Positions 26,446 to 34,738 of a stretch of DNA of 64,000 bases are shown piece by piece. The DNA is from Hymenobacter sp. BRD67 (lineage in GTDB: Bacteria; Bacteroidota; Bacteroidia; Cytophagales; Hymenobacteraceae). Location of the stretch: assembly GCF_013256425.1 (NCBI RefSeq), contig NZ_CP053904.1:1178001-1242000 (forward strand), read 5' to 3'. Position 1 is the first letter of the stretch, and each line of letters opens with the position of its first letter. Both the position numbers and the translations under genes were made by a program. A model generated the notes under the pieces. It ran no database searches and was not told the origin of the DNA. It was given only the letters and a program-made list of their open reading frames with translations.

Positions 26446-29340
26446 ATGGCTACCAATAATTATCGAAATCCGCCTGGTGGCCCCGCTGCCACCAACCGCC
26501 CGGTGCCGCCCGCCGACAATGGCGGCCCGCGTCCGGCGCGGGGCAATATGCCCCGCCCGGCCCCCGGTCCGGCTCCGGCCGCTGCCCCGGCCAAGGCCCC
26601 GGCCGCCCGTGCCCGGGCGCAGGCCGTTGCGGCTCCGCGCGGTCCTTTGCCGGGCGTAAGCCAGCTAACGGCTATTCTGCACGACCGCCGCTTTCACCTG
26701 CTCATCGGGTTTGGGCTGCTGCTCGGCTCGCTGTATCTGACCATCGCCTTTACCTCTTTTCTGCTCAGCGGCCGTGCCGACCAGAGCGTAGTAGCGGCCC
26801 TGGGTACCGTGCCGGTGAAGGAAGCCGGGCAGGAGTCGGGCAACTGGCTGGGCCTGCTCGGGGCCTGGCTTTCCGAAAAGCTGATTTACCGGGGCTTTGG
26901 CCTGGCTTCCTACGCGCTGATTCCGATAGTCTTCTTTCTGGGCTATAAAATCGTGTTCCGGCGGGCGGCGGGCTCGGTAAGCTATGTGCTGGCTTTGGGC
27001 TTGTTTACTATGCTGTGGGTCAGTACCTTGCTGGGCTACGTGGTAGTGCAGATGGCGCAGCCCGGCACCGACCCGGCCTTGGCGCATCGGCTGGACTGGC
27101 TAAGCGGCGGCAGCGGCTATGAGCTGGCGCTCTGGCTTGACTCGCTCATCGGCTGGGGTACGGTGCTGCTGCTGGCGTTTGGGCTGATTATGTTCGTGGT
27201 GTTCTTCTTCAACGTCACCAGCCTCAACCTGAGCCTGGGCGATAAGGAGGAAGACGAAGAGAGCACCGAAGCTGACGCGGCGGAAGTCGTTGCACCCGTA
27301 GCCGCGGCCCAACGCCCCGCTAAGCCCGCCCGCCCGGAACCCGTGCCTACCCGCGAGCCCGAGTTCGAGCCGGCCCCACCGCGGACCAGCCCGCTCAAAG
27401 CGCCGGCACCCGCCGCCAGCTTTGAGGTAGTAGCCATGCCCGAAGCTGAGCCGGAAGCGCTGCCCGGCGCGACGCTTACCGGCGCGGTGGGGGAGGTGGC
27501 CCTGGCCACCGCTCCGCTGACTACGGCCCCGGTTATACCCGCGGTGGCGGCCTCAGCAGCCAGCGGCCCCTCGTTCTCGTTTGAGCTGCCCGAGGCCGAG
27601 CCGGAGGTAGCGTCCGCGCCGGTTGCAGCCAGCATTCCGACCCCGCTCTCCATGGCCGACCTGGCCGATAGCCCGCTGCCGGCTGCCCGCCCGACGCTGC
27701 CCGATGCTACCGTTAAACCCCTCGAACTAACAGTGCCGAGCCGCGATGACCTGGACCCCAACGCGGGGGCCGATATCGCCGCCGTGGCCGACGAGGACCT
27801 GGACGCGGATGTAATGCCCGACGTGAACTACGACCCCACGCTCGACCTTTCGCGCTACCAGTTTCCGACGCTGGAGCTGCTCAACGACTACGGCGTGGCC
27901 AAGGCGCAGGTAACCAAGGAGGAGCTGGAAGCCAATAAGGACCGCATTGTGGAAACCCTGGGGCATTATGGCATTACCATTGCCAGCATCAAAGCCACTA
28001 TCGGGCCCACGGTGACGCTCTACGAGATTGTGCCCGAAGCCGGCGTACGCATCTCCAAAATCAAGAGCCTGGAAGATGACATTGCCCTGAGTCTGGCTGC
28101 GTTAGGCATTCGCATTATCGCCCCCATTCCGGGCAAGGGCACCATCGGCATTGAGGTGCCGAATACCAAGAAGGAGATGGTCAGCATTCGCTCGGTGCTG
28201 GGCAGCGAGAAGTTTGCCCGCACCGAGATGGACCTGCCGGTGGCCTTCGGCCGCACTATTACTAACGAGGTGTTTGTGGCCGACCTGGCCAAGATGCCCC
28301 ACCTGCTCATGGCCGGGGCCACGGGCCAGGGCAAGTCGGTGGGCCTGAACGTCATCCTGGCCTCGCTGCTCTACAAGCGCCACCCGGCCCAGCTCAAGTT
28401 TGTGCTGGTCGACCCCAAGAAGGTGGAGCTGAGCATCTTCAACAAGATTGAGCGCCACTTCCTGGCCAAGCTGCCCGACACGGAGGAAGCCATTATCACG
28501 GATACGAAGAAGGTGGTCAATACCCTGAACTCGCTCTGTATGGAGATGGACCGGCGCTACGACCTGCTCAAGGAGGCCGGCTGCCGCAACCTCAAGGAAT
28601 ACAACCTCAAGTTTGTAGAGCGGCGGCTCAACCCCAAGAAGGGCCACCGCTTTCTGCCTTTCATCGTGCTGGTAATTGACGAGCTGGCCGACCTGATGAT
28701 GACGGCCGGCAAGGAAGTAGAAACGCCCATTGCCCGCCTGGCCCAGCTGGCCCGTGCTATTGGTATTCACCTCATTGTGGCTACCCAGCGCCCGTCGGTC
28801 AACGTTATTACCGGTATCATCAAGGCCAACTTCCCCTGCCGGATTTCCTTCAAGGTGACCAGTAAAATCGACTCGCGTACCATCCTCGACACCGGCGGGG
28901 CCGACCAGCTCATCGGGCAGGGCGACATGCTGTTCTCGGCTGGCTCCGACCTGATTCGGGTGCAGTGCGCCTTTATCGACACGCCCGAGGTCGACCGCCT
29001 CTGCGACTATATCGGCGAGCAGCAGGGCTACGCCGATGCCTACCTGCTGCCCGAAGTAGCCGGCGCCGACGGCGACGATGGCAGCGGCCAGGAAGAGATG
29101 GACCCCAGCGACCGTGACTCGATGTTTGCTGAAGCTGCCCGCTGCATTGTGCTGCACCAGCAGGGCTCTACCTCGCTTATTCAGCGCAAGCTGAAGCTGG
29201 GCTACAACCGCTCGGGCCGCCTTATGGACCAGCTTCAGCAGGCCGGTATTGTTGGTCCCTTTGAGGGCAGCAAGGCCCGCGCCGTGCTCATTCCCGATGA
29301 ATATCAGCTGGAGCAGCTGCTGAACACGCTGGTGAAGTAG
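26446..29340 (+). CDS. ftsK: DNA translocase FtsK
   Basis: Pumps chromosomal DNA through the closing septum and activates XerCD recombination. The ATG 26446 start (MATNNYRNPPGGPAAT) gives 964 residues. An N-terminal Pro/Ala-rich stretch precedes four membrane helices (about residues 85-270), then a long Ala/Pro/Glu linker, and the motor: FtsK alpha subdomain TLYEIVPEAGVRISKIKSLE, Walker A GATGQGKSVGLN, Walker B IVLVIDELADLMM, and RPSVNVITGIIKANFPCRISF. The C-terminal winged-helix gamma domain is STSLIQRKLKLGYNRSGRLMDQL. A TAGATTTG box at 26418 may be its promoter. The stop codon lies in an inverted repeat, and lolA follows as in other Bacteroidota. Confidence 0.96.
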   Translation: MATNNYRNPPGGPAATNRPVPPADNGGPRPARGNMPRPAPGPAPAAAPAKAPAARARAQAVAAPRGPLPGVSQLTAILHDRRFHLLIGFGLLLGSLYLTIAFTSFLLSGRADQSVVAALGTVPVKEAGQESGNWLGLLGAWLSEKLIYRGFGLASYALIPIVFFLGYKIVFRRAAGSVSYVLALGLFTMLWVSTLLGYVVVQMAQPGTDPALAHRLDWLSGGSGYELALWLDSLIGWGTVLLLAFGLIMFVVFFFNVTSLNLSLGDKEEDEESTEADAAEVVAPVAAAQRPAKPARPEPVPTREPEFEPAPPRTSPLKAPAPAASFEVVAMPEAEPEALPGATLTGAVGEVALATAPLTTAPVIPAVAASAASGPSFSFELPEAEPEVASAPVAASIPTPLSMADLADSPLPAARPTLPDATVKPLELTVPSRDDLDPNAGADIAAVADEDLDADVMPDVNYDPTLDLSRYQFPTLELLNDYGVAKAQVTKEELEANKDRIVETLGHYGITIASIKATIGPTVTLYEIVPEAGVRISKIKSLEDDIALSLAALGIRIIAPIPGKGTIGIEVPNTKKEMVSIRSVLGSEKFARTEMDLPVAFGRTITNEVFVADLAKMPHLLMAGATGQGKSVGLNVILASLLYKRHPAQLKFVLVDPKKVELSIFNKIERHFLAKLPDTEEAIITDTKKVVNTLNSLCMEMDRRYDLLKEAGCRNLKEYNLKFVERRLNPKKGHRFLPFIVLVIDELADLMMTAGKEVETPIARLAQLARAIGIHLIVATQRPSVNVITGIIKANFPCRISFKVTSKIDSRTILDTGGADQLIGQGDMLFSAGSDLIRVQCAFIDTPEVDRLCDYIGEQQGYADAYLLPEVAGADGDDGSGQEEMDPSDRDSMFAEAARCIVLHQQGSTSLIQRKLKLGYNRSGRLMDQLQQAGIVGPFEGSKARAVLIPDEYQLEQLLNTLVK

Positions 29341-29419
29341 CGTGGACTCTGTGAGTCCGCGCGGGGTAGCAGGCGGACGATACTACGCGAATGCGCGGAC
29401 TCACAGAGTCCGCGCTACG
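29337..29419. repeat. Inverted repeat, GTAGCGyGGACT family, on the ftsK stop codon
   Basis: The left arm GTAGCGTGGACTCTGTGAGT (continuing CCGCGC) pairs almost perfectly with the right arm GCGCGGACTCACAGAGTCC (continuing GCGCTACG), around a spacer of about 30 bases. The GTAG at the arm's edge supplies the ftsK stop codon TAG. A full sister copy is at 56076-56163 and a half copy at 62530-62549. Confidence 0.85.
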
Positions 29420-29490
29420 TTAGTCTTTTGGCCCCGCTTTTGCGTATCAGGCTCTGTCCGGCGCCAAACGGCCGGGCTTTTTTTACTTTT

Positions 29491-30135
29491 ATGACCAAGC
29501 ACTTCTCCCTGCTGGCGCTGGCCGCCTCGCTCGCGCTGCCCGCCGCTGCCCAGCAAGACCCCAAAGCCGGTAAGATTCTCGATGCCGTGAGCGCCAAGTA
29601 CACGGCGCTCAAGTCGTTTCAGGCCAGCTTTACCCAAACCCTGGAAAACCCCGCCGCCAAGCTCAAGCAAAACCTGACCGGCGACGTAACCGTGAGCGGC
29701 CAGAAATACCACCTCACCGCCAGCGGCCAGGAGGTCATCAACGACGGCAAAACGACCTGGACTTATCTCAAAAACGAGAACGAGGTGAATATCTCCGAAT
29801 CGGACCCCACGAACCAGGATATGTCGCCGGCCCAAATGTACAATATGTACAAAAAAGGGTATAAATATGTCTATGTAAAATCCTTGAAGGATGCCGGTGT
29901 CACCAGCGACCTTATTGAGCTGTCGCCGGAAGACCGGAAGAACGACGTGTTTAAGGTGCAAATAGTAGTGGGCACGGCCGACCATGCCATCCACAGCGTG
30001 AAGACGTTTAAGAAAAACGGGACGCGTACCACGTTCACCCTCAAGAATTTCAAGCCCAACGTGCCGGTATCGGCAACCACGTTTGCGTTTGATAAGAATG
30101 CGCACAAGGGCGTGAAGGTGGTAGACCTGCGCTAG
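29491..30135 (+). CDS. lolA: LolA-like outer-membrane lipoprotein carrier
   Basis: A periplasmic chaperone moving lipoproteins from inner to outer membrane. From ATG 29491 there is a signal peptide (MTKHFSLLALAASLALPAAAQ), then AGKILDAVSAKYTALKSFQASFTQTLEN, KYHLTASGQEVINDGKTTWTYL, and later strands ending TFTLKNFKPNVPVSATTFAF, the half-barrel pattern of LolA. The 214-residue length is normal. Position after ftsK is the usual Bacteroidota arrangement. Bacteroidota carry several LolA relatives, so the exact orthology is not certain. Confidence 0.85.
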   Translation: MTKHFSLLALAASLALPAAAQQDPKAGKILDAVSAKYTALKSFQASFTQTLENPAAKLKQNLTGDVTVSGQKYHLTASGQEVINDGKTTWTYLKNENEVNISESDPTNQDMSPAQMYNMYKKGYKYVYVKSLKDAGVTSDLIELSPEDRKNDVFKVQIVVGTADHAIHSVKTFKKNGTRTTFTLKNFKPNVPVSATTFAFDKNAHKGVKVVDLR

Positions 30136-30157
30136 GTTCCGGACTGGGATAGCCTGG

Positions 30158-30267
30158 GAAAAACCGTCTGTCATTGCGAGCTTGCGACGCAATCGCACCA
30201 CAACAAACCCGAACGGCTCGTTCTGGTGCGATTGCGTCGCTCTGCTCGCAATGACAGACGGTTTTTA
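30158..30267. repeat. Long near-perfect inverted repeat, GTCATTGCGAG family
   Basis: Arms of about 42 bases: left AAAAACCGTCTGTCATTGCG (30159-30178) continuing through GACGCAATCGCACCA to 30200; right TGGTGCGATTGCGTCGC.. (30224) through CGCAATGACAGACGGTTTTT to 30266. They pair almost completely around a loop of about 23 bases, and lie between lolA and the DUF2851 gene. The T-run lets it double as a terminator. A degenerate relative is at 23061-23174. Confidence 0.88.
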
Positions 30268-30280
30268 TGATTAGCCCGCT

Positions 30281-31594
30281 ATGCGCGAAGATTTCCTGCA
30301 CTACGTCTGGCAGCACCAGTACTTCGATAAAGCTGACCTGCGCACTACTTCGGGAGAGGAAATCCAGGTGCTGCGCCCCGGCCAGCGCAACGCCGATGCC
30401 GGCCCTGATTTCCTGAATGCCCGCCTGCGCCTGGGCGAGGTGGAGTGGAACGGCGCCGTGGAGATTCACCTGCGGGCCTCCGACTGGCAGCGCCACCGCC
30501 ACCAGACCGATGCCAAGTACGACCAGGTGGTACTGCACGTAGTGCACACCGCCGACGCCGACATCTACCGCACCAATGGCAGCCTCATTCCGGCGCTGGC
30601 CTTGGCTCCGCGCCTGGCTCCCGACTTGCTGGGCCGCTACGAAGCGCTGGTACAGGCCCCCGCTGCGGCCCCGCTGCCCTGCGCCCCGCTGCTGCCCCAG
30701 GTGCCGCAAGTAGTGCGCACTATGATGACCGAGCGGGCTTTACTGGAAAGAATAGAGCAAAAAGCCGATATGCTGGCCGAGCTGCACGCGCACCTGGAGC
30801 ACGACTGGGAAGCCACAGCCTACCATGCCCTGATGGCGGCTTTTGGCTTCCAGAAAAACAGCGAGCCGCTGGCTCGCCTGGCCAAGGCCGTGCCGCTGCC
30901 CGTAGTGCGCCGGCACCGTCACGATGCCCGGCAGCTGGAGGCGCTGCTATTCGGGCAGGCCGGCTTTTTAGTGGGAGACGAAGCAACCGCCGGCGACGAC
31001 TACCTGGCCGACTTGCGGCAGGAGCACGAGTTTCTGCGTCATAAGTATAGCTTGGGCCCCAGCGCGTTGGCTGCCCACGAGTGGAATTATCTGAGATTGC
31101 GGCCCGCCAACTTCCCGGCCGTGCGGCTGGGGCAGCTGGTGGGGTTGCTGCACCGCCGCCCGGCCTTGTTCGATGCGCTGCTTACGGCCGGCAGCGTAGC
31201 CGCTCTCACAGAATTTTTTGGGAGTGCGCCCGCTCCGGCCTACTGGCAGACGCATTTTCGGCCCGGCCGGCCGGGCAAGGTGCCGGGCCTGGGCAAAAGC
31301 AGCATTGCCCTGCTCATTACCAACGTGGTGGTGCCCCTGCGGGTGGCCTACGCCCGCCAGGTGGGCCAGCCTGCGCTGGTCGAAAGCAGCGTAGCCCTGC
31401 TGAGTGAGCTGCCCGTCGAGCACAATCAATACACCGACCTTTACCAGAATCTCGGCTTTGAGCACCGCACCGCGGCTGATTCACAGGGCCTGCTGGCTAT
31501 GCATAAAGGCTATTGCCAGCCGCGTCGCTGCCTGCACTGCGCCATTGGCGGGCGGCTGCTTGGCGGCGGGGCTAAGTCGCTTATCAACCGATGA
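30281..31594 (+). CDS. DUF2851 family protein
   Basis: A 437-residue cytoplasmic protein of unknown function, largely restricted to Bacteroidota. The diagnostic N-terminus is clear: MREDFLHYVWQHQYFDKADL, LRPGQRNADAGPDFLNARLRLG and WNGAVEIHLRASDWQRHRHQ, followed by YDQVVLHVVHTADADIYRTNG. The C-terminal HKGYCQPRRCLHCAIGGRLLG has a Cys cluster that could bind metal. The EW-NGAVEIHLR-DW portion resembles a PD-(D/E)xK-type nuclease core, but that is speculation. The next gene starts within its stop codon. Confidence 0.9.
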   Translation: MREDFLHYVWQHQYFDKADLRTTSGEEIQVLRPGQRNADAGPDFLNARLRLGEVEWNGAVEIHLRASDWQRHRHQTDAKYDQVVLHVVHTADADIYRTNGSLIPALALAPRLAPDLLGRYEALVQAPAAAPLPCAPLLPQVPQVVRTMMTERALLERIEQKADMLAELHAHLEHDWEATAYHALMAAFGFQKNSEPLARLAKAVPLPVVRRHRHDARQLEALLFGQAGFLVGDEATAGDDYLADLRQEHEFLRHKYSLGPSALAAHEWNYLRLRPANFPAVRLGQLVGLLHRRPALFDALLTAGSVAALTEFFGSAPAPAYWQTHFRPGRPGKVPGLGKSSIALLITNVVVPLRVAYARQVGQPALVESSVALLSELPVEHNQYTDLYQNLGFEHRTAADSQGLLAMHKGYCQPRRCLHCAIGGRLLGGGAKSLINR

Positions 31595-32886
31595 AGCTGC
31601 TTACTGCGCTGCTCCTGAACGTGCTGCTGCTGGCCCTCGCCGGCTGGTGGCTGCGGCGCGAGTACCGTGCTGGTACACCCGTGCTCCGGCGCTGGCTGCT
31701 GCTTACCTTGGCTCTGCGCCTAGTGCTAACGGCCATTGCCGGCTACTGGCCGGGGCCTGATGCGCGCGGAGTAAGCTACTGGGCCCAAGGGCTGACGACG
31801 GATTTCTGGGCCAACCCGGCAGCCGCCTTTGAGCGCTGGCAAAGCCTGACCGTGCACGCGCACGGAGAAGTGATGACCACGCACAGCATGTCAAATACGC
31901 TCTTCTTTAGTAAGCTGTTGGGCTTACTGAATCTGGGCTCTGGCGGAGCCTTATGGCTTAATGCGCTGTATTTAAGCTTTTTTTGCTATATAGCCTGCTG
32001 GGAGCTGGTCCGGGTGTTGAGCCAGGTATTTCCGACTACGCCCCGCGGAGCTGGCTTAGTGGCCTGGCTGCTGTGGCCTTCGGTGCTGTGGTGGTCGGCC
32101 GGTATTAACAAGGAAACGGTGCTCATCGGTGCCAGCGCTGGCCTCGCCGCTCTGGTGCTGGCAGGCGTGTATGGCCGCCGGCCGGTGCCCGGCTGGCAGC
32201 TGGCCGGCAGCGTGGTACTGGGTGGGCTGCTTGCGTGGGTGCTGTTCCGGATGCGCTACTTCTTTGCCCTGCCGCTATTTGGCGGGCTGGTGGCCTTGGC
32301 GCTGGTGCAGCTGGCTACCGGGCGCGGCTGGCTGAATGGCCGGTGGCCGGCGCAGGCCGGCACCGTGTTACTACTCATTGCCGCTGGTGGCAGCACGGCC
32401 ATGCTGGTGGGCGGCCGCTACCTGGAGCCAAGCTATTTCAGCCTGGAAGTAAATAAAAACTATCAGCACGGCGTGCTAACCTCGCAGGGCCGGCCGCACC
32501 TTGTATATGCCGATTGGCAGCCCACGCCCCTGGGCCTGTTGCGCCATGCGCCGCAGGCCGTGGGGCAGGTGCTGGTGCGGCCCTGGCTCGGCGAATCGGC
32601 CCGGCCGCTGTACCTGCTGGCGGCCCTGGAAAACGTAGCGCTGGTGGCCTTGCTGCTGCTCGCCTTTGCCGCCGGCTGGAATGGGCGGGTCGGCCGGCTG
32701 CCGGTTGCGTTAGTAGTGGTGCTGGTGGTGTACTGCCTGCTGCTGGCCGCCTTTATTGGCCTGAGTACTCCCAACCTGGGCACCCTGCACCGCTACCGGG
32801 CCGTACTGCTGCCCTGGCTGCTGCTGCTGCTGCTGCAAAACGACTACGCCCGCGCTCTGCTGAGCAAAGCAGGCCTGGCAGAGTGA
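31591..32886 (+). CDS. Polytopic membrane protein, GT-C-like
   Basis: A 431-residue protein with about ten hydrophobic helices; it starts at an ATGA overlap with the DUF2851 stop, so the two are probably translated together. The loop after helix 2 (PGPDARGVSYWAQGLTTDFW) carries acidic residues in the place where GT-C glycosyltransferases hold their catalytic Asp, and WWSAGINKETVLIGASAG follows helix 5. No specific family is recognised. Plausible roles are sugar transfer or O-antigen/polymer handling at the inner membrane; neither is demonstrated. Many Leu-rich helices make overall topology certain. Confidence 0.7.
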   Translation: MKLLTALLLNVLLLALAGWWLRREYRAGTPVLRRWLLLTLALRLVLTAIAGYWPGPDARGVSYWAQGLTTDFWANPAAAFERWQSLTVHAHGEVMTTHSMSNTLFFSKLLGLLNLGSGGALWLNALYLSFFCYIACWELVRVLSQVFPTTPRGAGLVAWLLWPSVLWWSAGINKETVLIGASAGLAALVLAGVYGRRPVPGWQLAGSVVLGGLLAWVLFRMRYFFALPLFGGLVALALVQLATGRGWLNGRWPAQAGTVLLLIAAGGSTAMLVGGRYLEPSYFSLEVNKNYQHGVLTSQGRPHLVYADWQPTPLGLLRHAPQAVGQVLVRPWLGESARPLYLLAALENVALVALLLLAFAAGWNGRVGRLPVALVVVLVVYCLLLAAFIGLSTPNLGTLHRYRAVLLPWLLLLLLQNDYARALLSKAGLAE

Positions 32887-32951
32887 GCCCCAGGCTGGCC
32901 CACGCGGCAACGACTTCGGTACAATCCTTTCGGCTTACTTTATCCCGGTCG

Positions 32952-32959
32952 TACCTTTG
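32952..32959 (+). promoter_or_regulatory. -7 promoter box before the NeuD-like gene
   Basis: TACCTTTG fits TAnnTTTG and ends seven bases before ATG 32967. TTTC at 32928-32931 is a plausible -33 element at 20 bases. The transcript would begin at or just before the start codon. Confidence 0.5.
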
Positions 32960-32966
32960 CCTGCTT

Positions 32967-33599
32967 ATGGAAAACCCTGTTATCATTCTCGGCGCTCAGG
33001 CCGTGGGAACGGCCGCTTTGGATGCTTTTTTGTCAAACGATGTAGTAGTTTACTGTCTGCTCGATGATGACCCCAAGCTGCACAACACCGAACTGCTCGA
33101 CGTGCCCGTAATGGGCAACACCGACGACGGCGAGCTGCTGAAGCTGCTGGGCAAAAAGTGCGAAGTGTTCGTTGCCACCGAAGATGCGGCCAGCCGCCGC
33201 AGCCTCACCAAGATGCTGCGCGATGAGTATGAGGTGGTGCCCGTAAACAGCATCCATCAGCGGGCCAGCGTGTCGATACACGCCGAGCTGGGGCATGGTA
33301 ATTATGTGGGTCCCAATGCCGTAATCGCGGCCACTGCCAAGGTCGGTGAAGGCGTGCTCATTGGCCCCAACGCCGTGGTCGAAGGCAGCGCTGCCGTGGG
33401 CGACTATGCCCAGCTTGGTAGCGGCGCCCAGATTGGGGTAGGAGCCAGCGTGGGCAGCAATGCGTTTGTGGGCGCGGGAGCCGTGCTGGTGGCCGGCGTA
33501 AAAGTGGGCGACAAGGCCCGCGTGGGCGCCGGCTCGGTGGTAGTGGCCGACGTGCCCGCTGGCCAAACGGTATTCGGCAACCCGGCGGTGAAAGTGTGA
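32967..33599 (+). CDS. NeuD/PglB-type acetyltransferase with hexapeptide repeats
   Basis: A 210-residue protein with an N-terminal Rossmann-like domain (NPVIILGAQAVGTAALDAFL, VVVYCLLDDDPKLHNTE, KKCEVFVATEDAASRR) and a C-terminal left-handed beta-helix of hexapeptide repeats (VGPNAVIAATAKVGEGVLIG, VGDYAQLGSGAQIGVGASVG, then AGSVVVADVPAGQTVFGNPA). This is the sialic acid O-acetyltransferase (NeuD) and UDP-sugar N-acetyltransferase layout. The histidine usual at the trimer active site is not obvious in the repeat region, so the substrate and even activity are uncertain. It is preceded by its own promoter box. Confidence 0.82.
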   Translation: MENPVIILGAQAVGTAALDAFLSNDVVVYCLLDDDPKLHNTELLDVPVMGNTDDGELLKLLGKKCEVFVATEDAASRRSLTKMLRDEYEVVPVNSIHQRASVSIHAELGHGNYVGPNAVIAATAKVGEGVLIGPNAVVEGSAAVGDYAQLGSGAQIGVGASVGSNAFVGAGAVLVAGVKVGDKARVGAGSVVVADVPAGQTVFGNPAVKV

Positions 33600-33603
33600 G
33601 AAA

Positions 33604-33690
33604 GGGTAGGAGTTAAAAGTTAGGAGTTTTCAAATTAGAGCTCCTCTCAAAACGGCTAACTCCTGACTCCTAACATTTAACTCCTAACTA
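33604..33690. repeat. Inverted repeat made of GTTAGGAGT words
   Basis: The left arm GTAGGAGTTAAAAGTTAGGA and the right arm CTAACTCCTGACTCCTAACA (continuing TTTAACTCCTAAC) are inverted copies built from repeated GTTAGGAGT units. It occupies the whole gap before trhO. Word-based arms resemble the flanks of the four-helix-bundle gene, but there is no gene inside. Confidence 0.8.
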
Positions 33691-33693
33691 AAT

Positions 33694-34722
33694 ATGTATC
33701 AGGTCCTTCTTTATTATTGCTATACCCCGCTCGCCGACCCCGAGCAGTTTCGCGACGAGCATCATCGGCTGTGTCTGGCGCTGGATTTGCGCGGGCGCAT
33801 CATTGTGGCCGCCGAAGGGCTGAATGGCACCGTGTCGGGTACGCGCGAAAGCTGCGCCGCCTACATGGCTGCCGTGAAAGCCGACCCGCGCTTTGCCGCG
33901 CTGGAATTTAAGCTAGATGAGGCGGCCGGGCATACATTCCAAAAGCTGCATGTTCGGGTGAAGCCCGAAATCGTGCACAGCAGCCTGCACCACGTGCGGC
34001 CCTACGAAAAAACCGGCCAGCACCTGAGCCCCCAGGAGTTTAAAGCCCTGAAGGACCAGGACGACGTGGTGGTGGTAGATGTGCGCTCCGATTATGAGTA
34101 CAACCTCGGCCGCTTCAAAAACGCCGTGACGCTGGATATGGAGAACTTCCGTGACTTTCCCGAGCGTGTTGAGCGCCTGCGCGAGTTTCAGGATAAAAAA
34201 ATTCTGACTTACTGCACCGGCGGCGTGAAGTGTGAGAAAGCTACCGCTTTTCTGCTCGAGCAGGGCTTTGAAAACGTGTACCAGCTGCACGGCGGCATTA
34301 TCAAATACGGCATAGAGGCGGGCGGGGAGGACTTTGAGGGCCAGTGCTACGTGTTTGATAACCGCGTGGCTGTAGATGTCAACCGGGTCAACCCTAGCAT
34401 TATCGCCCGCTGCCACCACTGCCAGCAGCCCTCGGCCCGGCTCATCAACTGCGCCAACCCGCACTGCAACGCCCACCTGCCGCTTTGCGAAAGCTGCGGT
34501 ACGCTCCTCGACGGCGCCTGCTCCGAAGCCTGCGCCGAGCACCCCGACAAGCGCCCCTACGATGGCACCGGCACGTATCCCAAACTCAGCAACCACTACA
34601 CCCCGCGCAGGGGCTGGCCTCTTTTAAAATTAAAAATGAGAAATGAGAAATTAAAAATTGCGCCTGTTTCTTTACCCGAATTGCAGTGGCTTTTTTGCTC
34701 ATTTTTAATTCTTCTTTTTTAA
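33694..34722 (+). CDS. trhO: tRNA uridine(34) hydroxylase, rhodanese family
   Basis: Hydroxylates uridine 34 of tRNA, the first step to 5-(carboxy)methoxyuridine. The N-terminal domain has IIVAAEGLNGTVSGTRES, and the central rhodanese domain has VVVDVRSDYEYNLGRFKNAV and the active-site loop LTYCTGGVKCEKATAFLLEQG with the essential Cys. A Cys-rich C-terminal segment (CHHCQQPSARLINCANPHC, CESCGTLL) likely binds zinc. The frame runs on past the normal end (about GTYPKLSNHYTPRRGW) for about 35 residues encoded by the AT-rich repeat at 34622, so the tail is probably an insertion artefact of the repeat. Confidence 0.9.
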   Translation: MYQVLLYYCYTPLADPEQFRDEHHRLCLALDLRGRIIVAAEGLNGTVSGTRESCAAYMAAVKADPRFAALEFKLDEAAGHTFQKLHVRVKPEIVHSSLHHVRPYEKTGQHLSPQEFKALKDQDDVVVVDVRSDYEYNLGRFKNAVTLDMENFRDFPERVERLREFQDKKILTYCTGGVKCEKATAFLLEQGFENVYQLHGGIIKYGIEAGGEDFEGQCYVFDNRVAVDVNRVNPSIIARCHHCQQPSARLINCANPHCNAHLPLCESCGTLLDGACSEACAEHPDKRPYDGTGTYPKLSNHYTPRRGWPLLKLKMRNEKLKIAPVSLPELQWLFCSFLILLF

Positions 34723-34738
34723 TTTTTAATTAAAAACA
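34622..34738. repeat. AT-rich inverted repeat of AAAATTAAAAATGAG words
   Basis: Left arm AAAATTAAAAATGAGAAATG (continuing AGAAATTAAAAATT) and right arm GCTCATTTTTAATTCTTC (continuing TTTTTTAATTTTTAATTAAAA) are inverted copies. The left arm lies inside the trhO reading frame and supplies its C-terminal tail; the right arm ends exactly at the ATG of the nucleoside phosphorylase. Confidence 0.8.

Noticed and set aside
28102..29157. Minus-strand frame across the ftsK motor domain
   Set aside because: It lies opposite one of the most conserved genes in the window and shows no domain of its own.
32514..32966. Upstream extension of the NeuD-like gene
   Set aside because: The extended frame overlaps the preceding membrane protein gene and encodes low-complexity Ala/Gly/Arg sequence; the ATG at 32967 follows a good promoter box.
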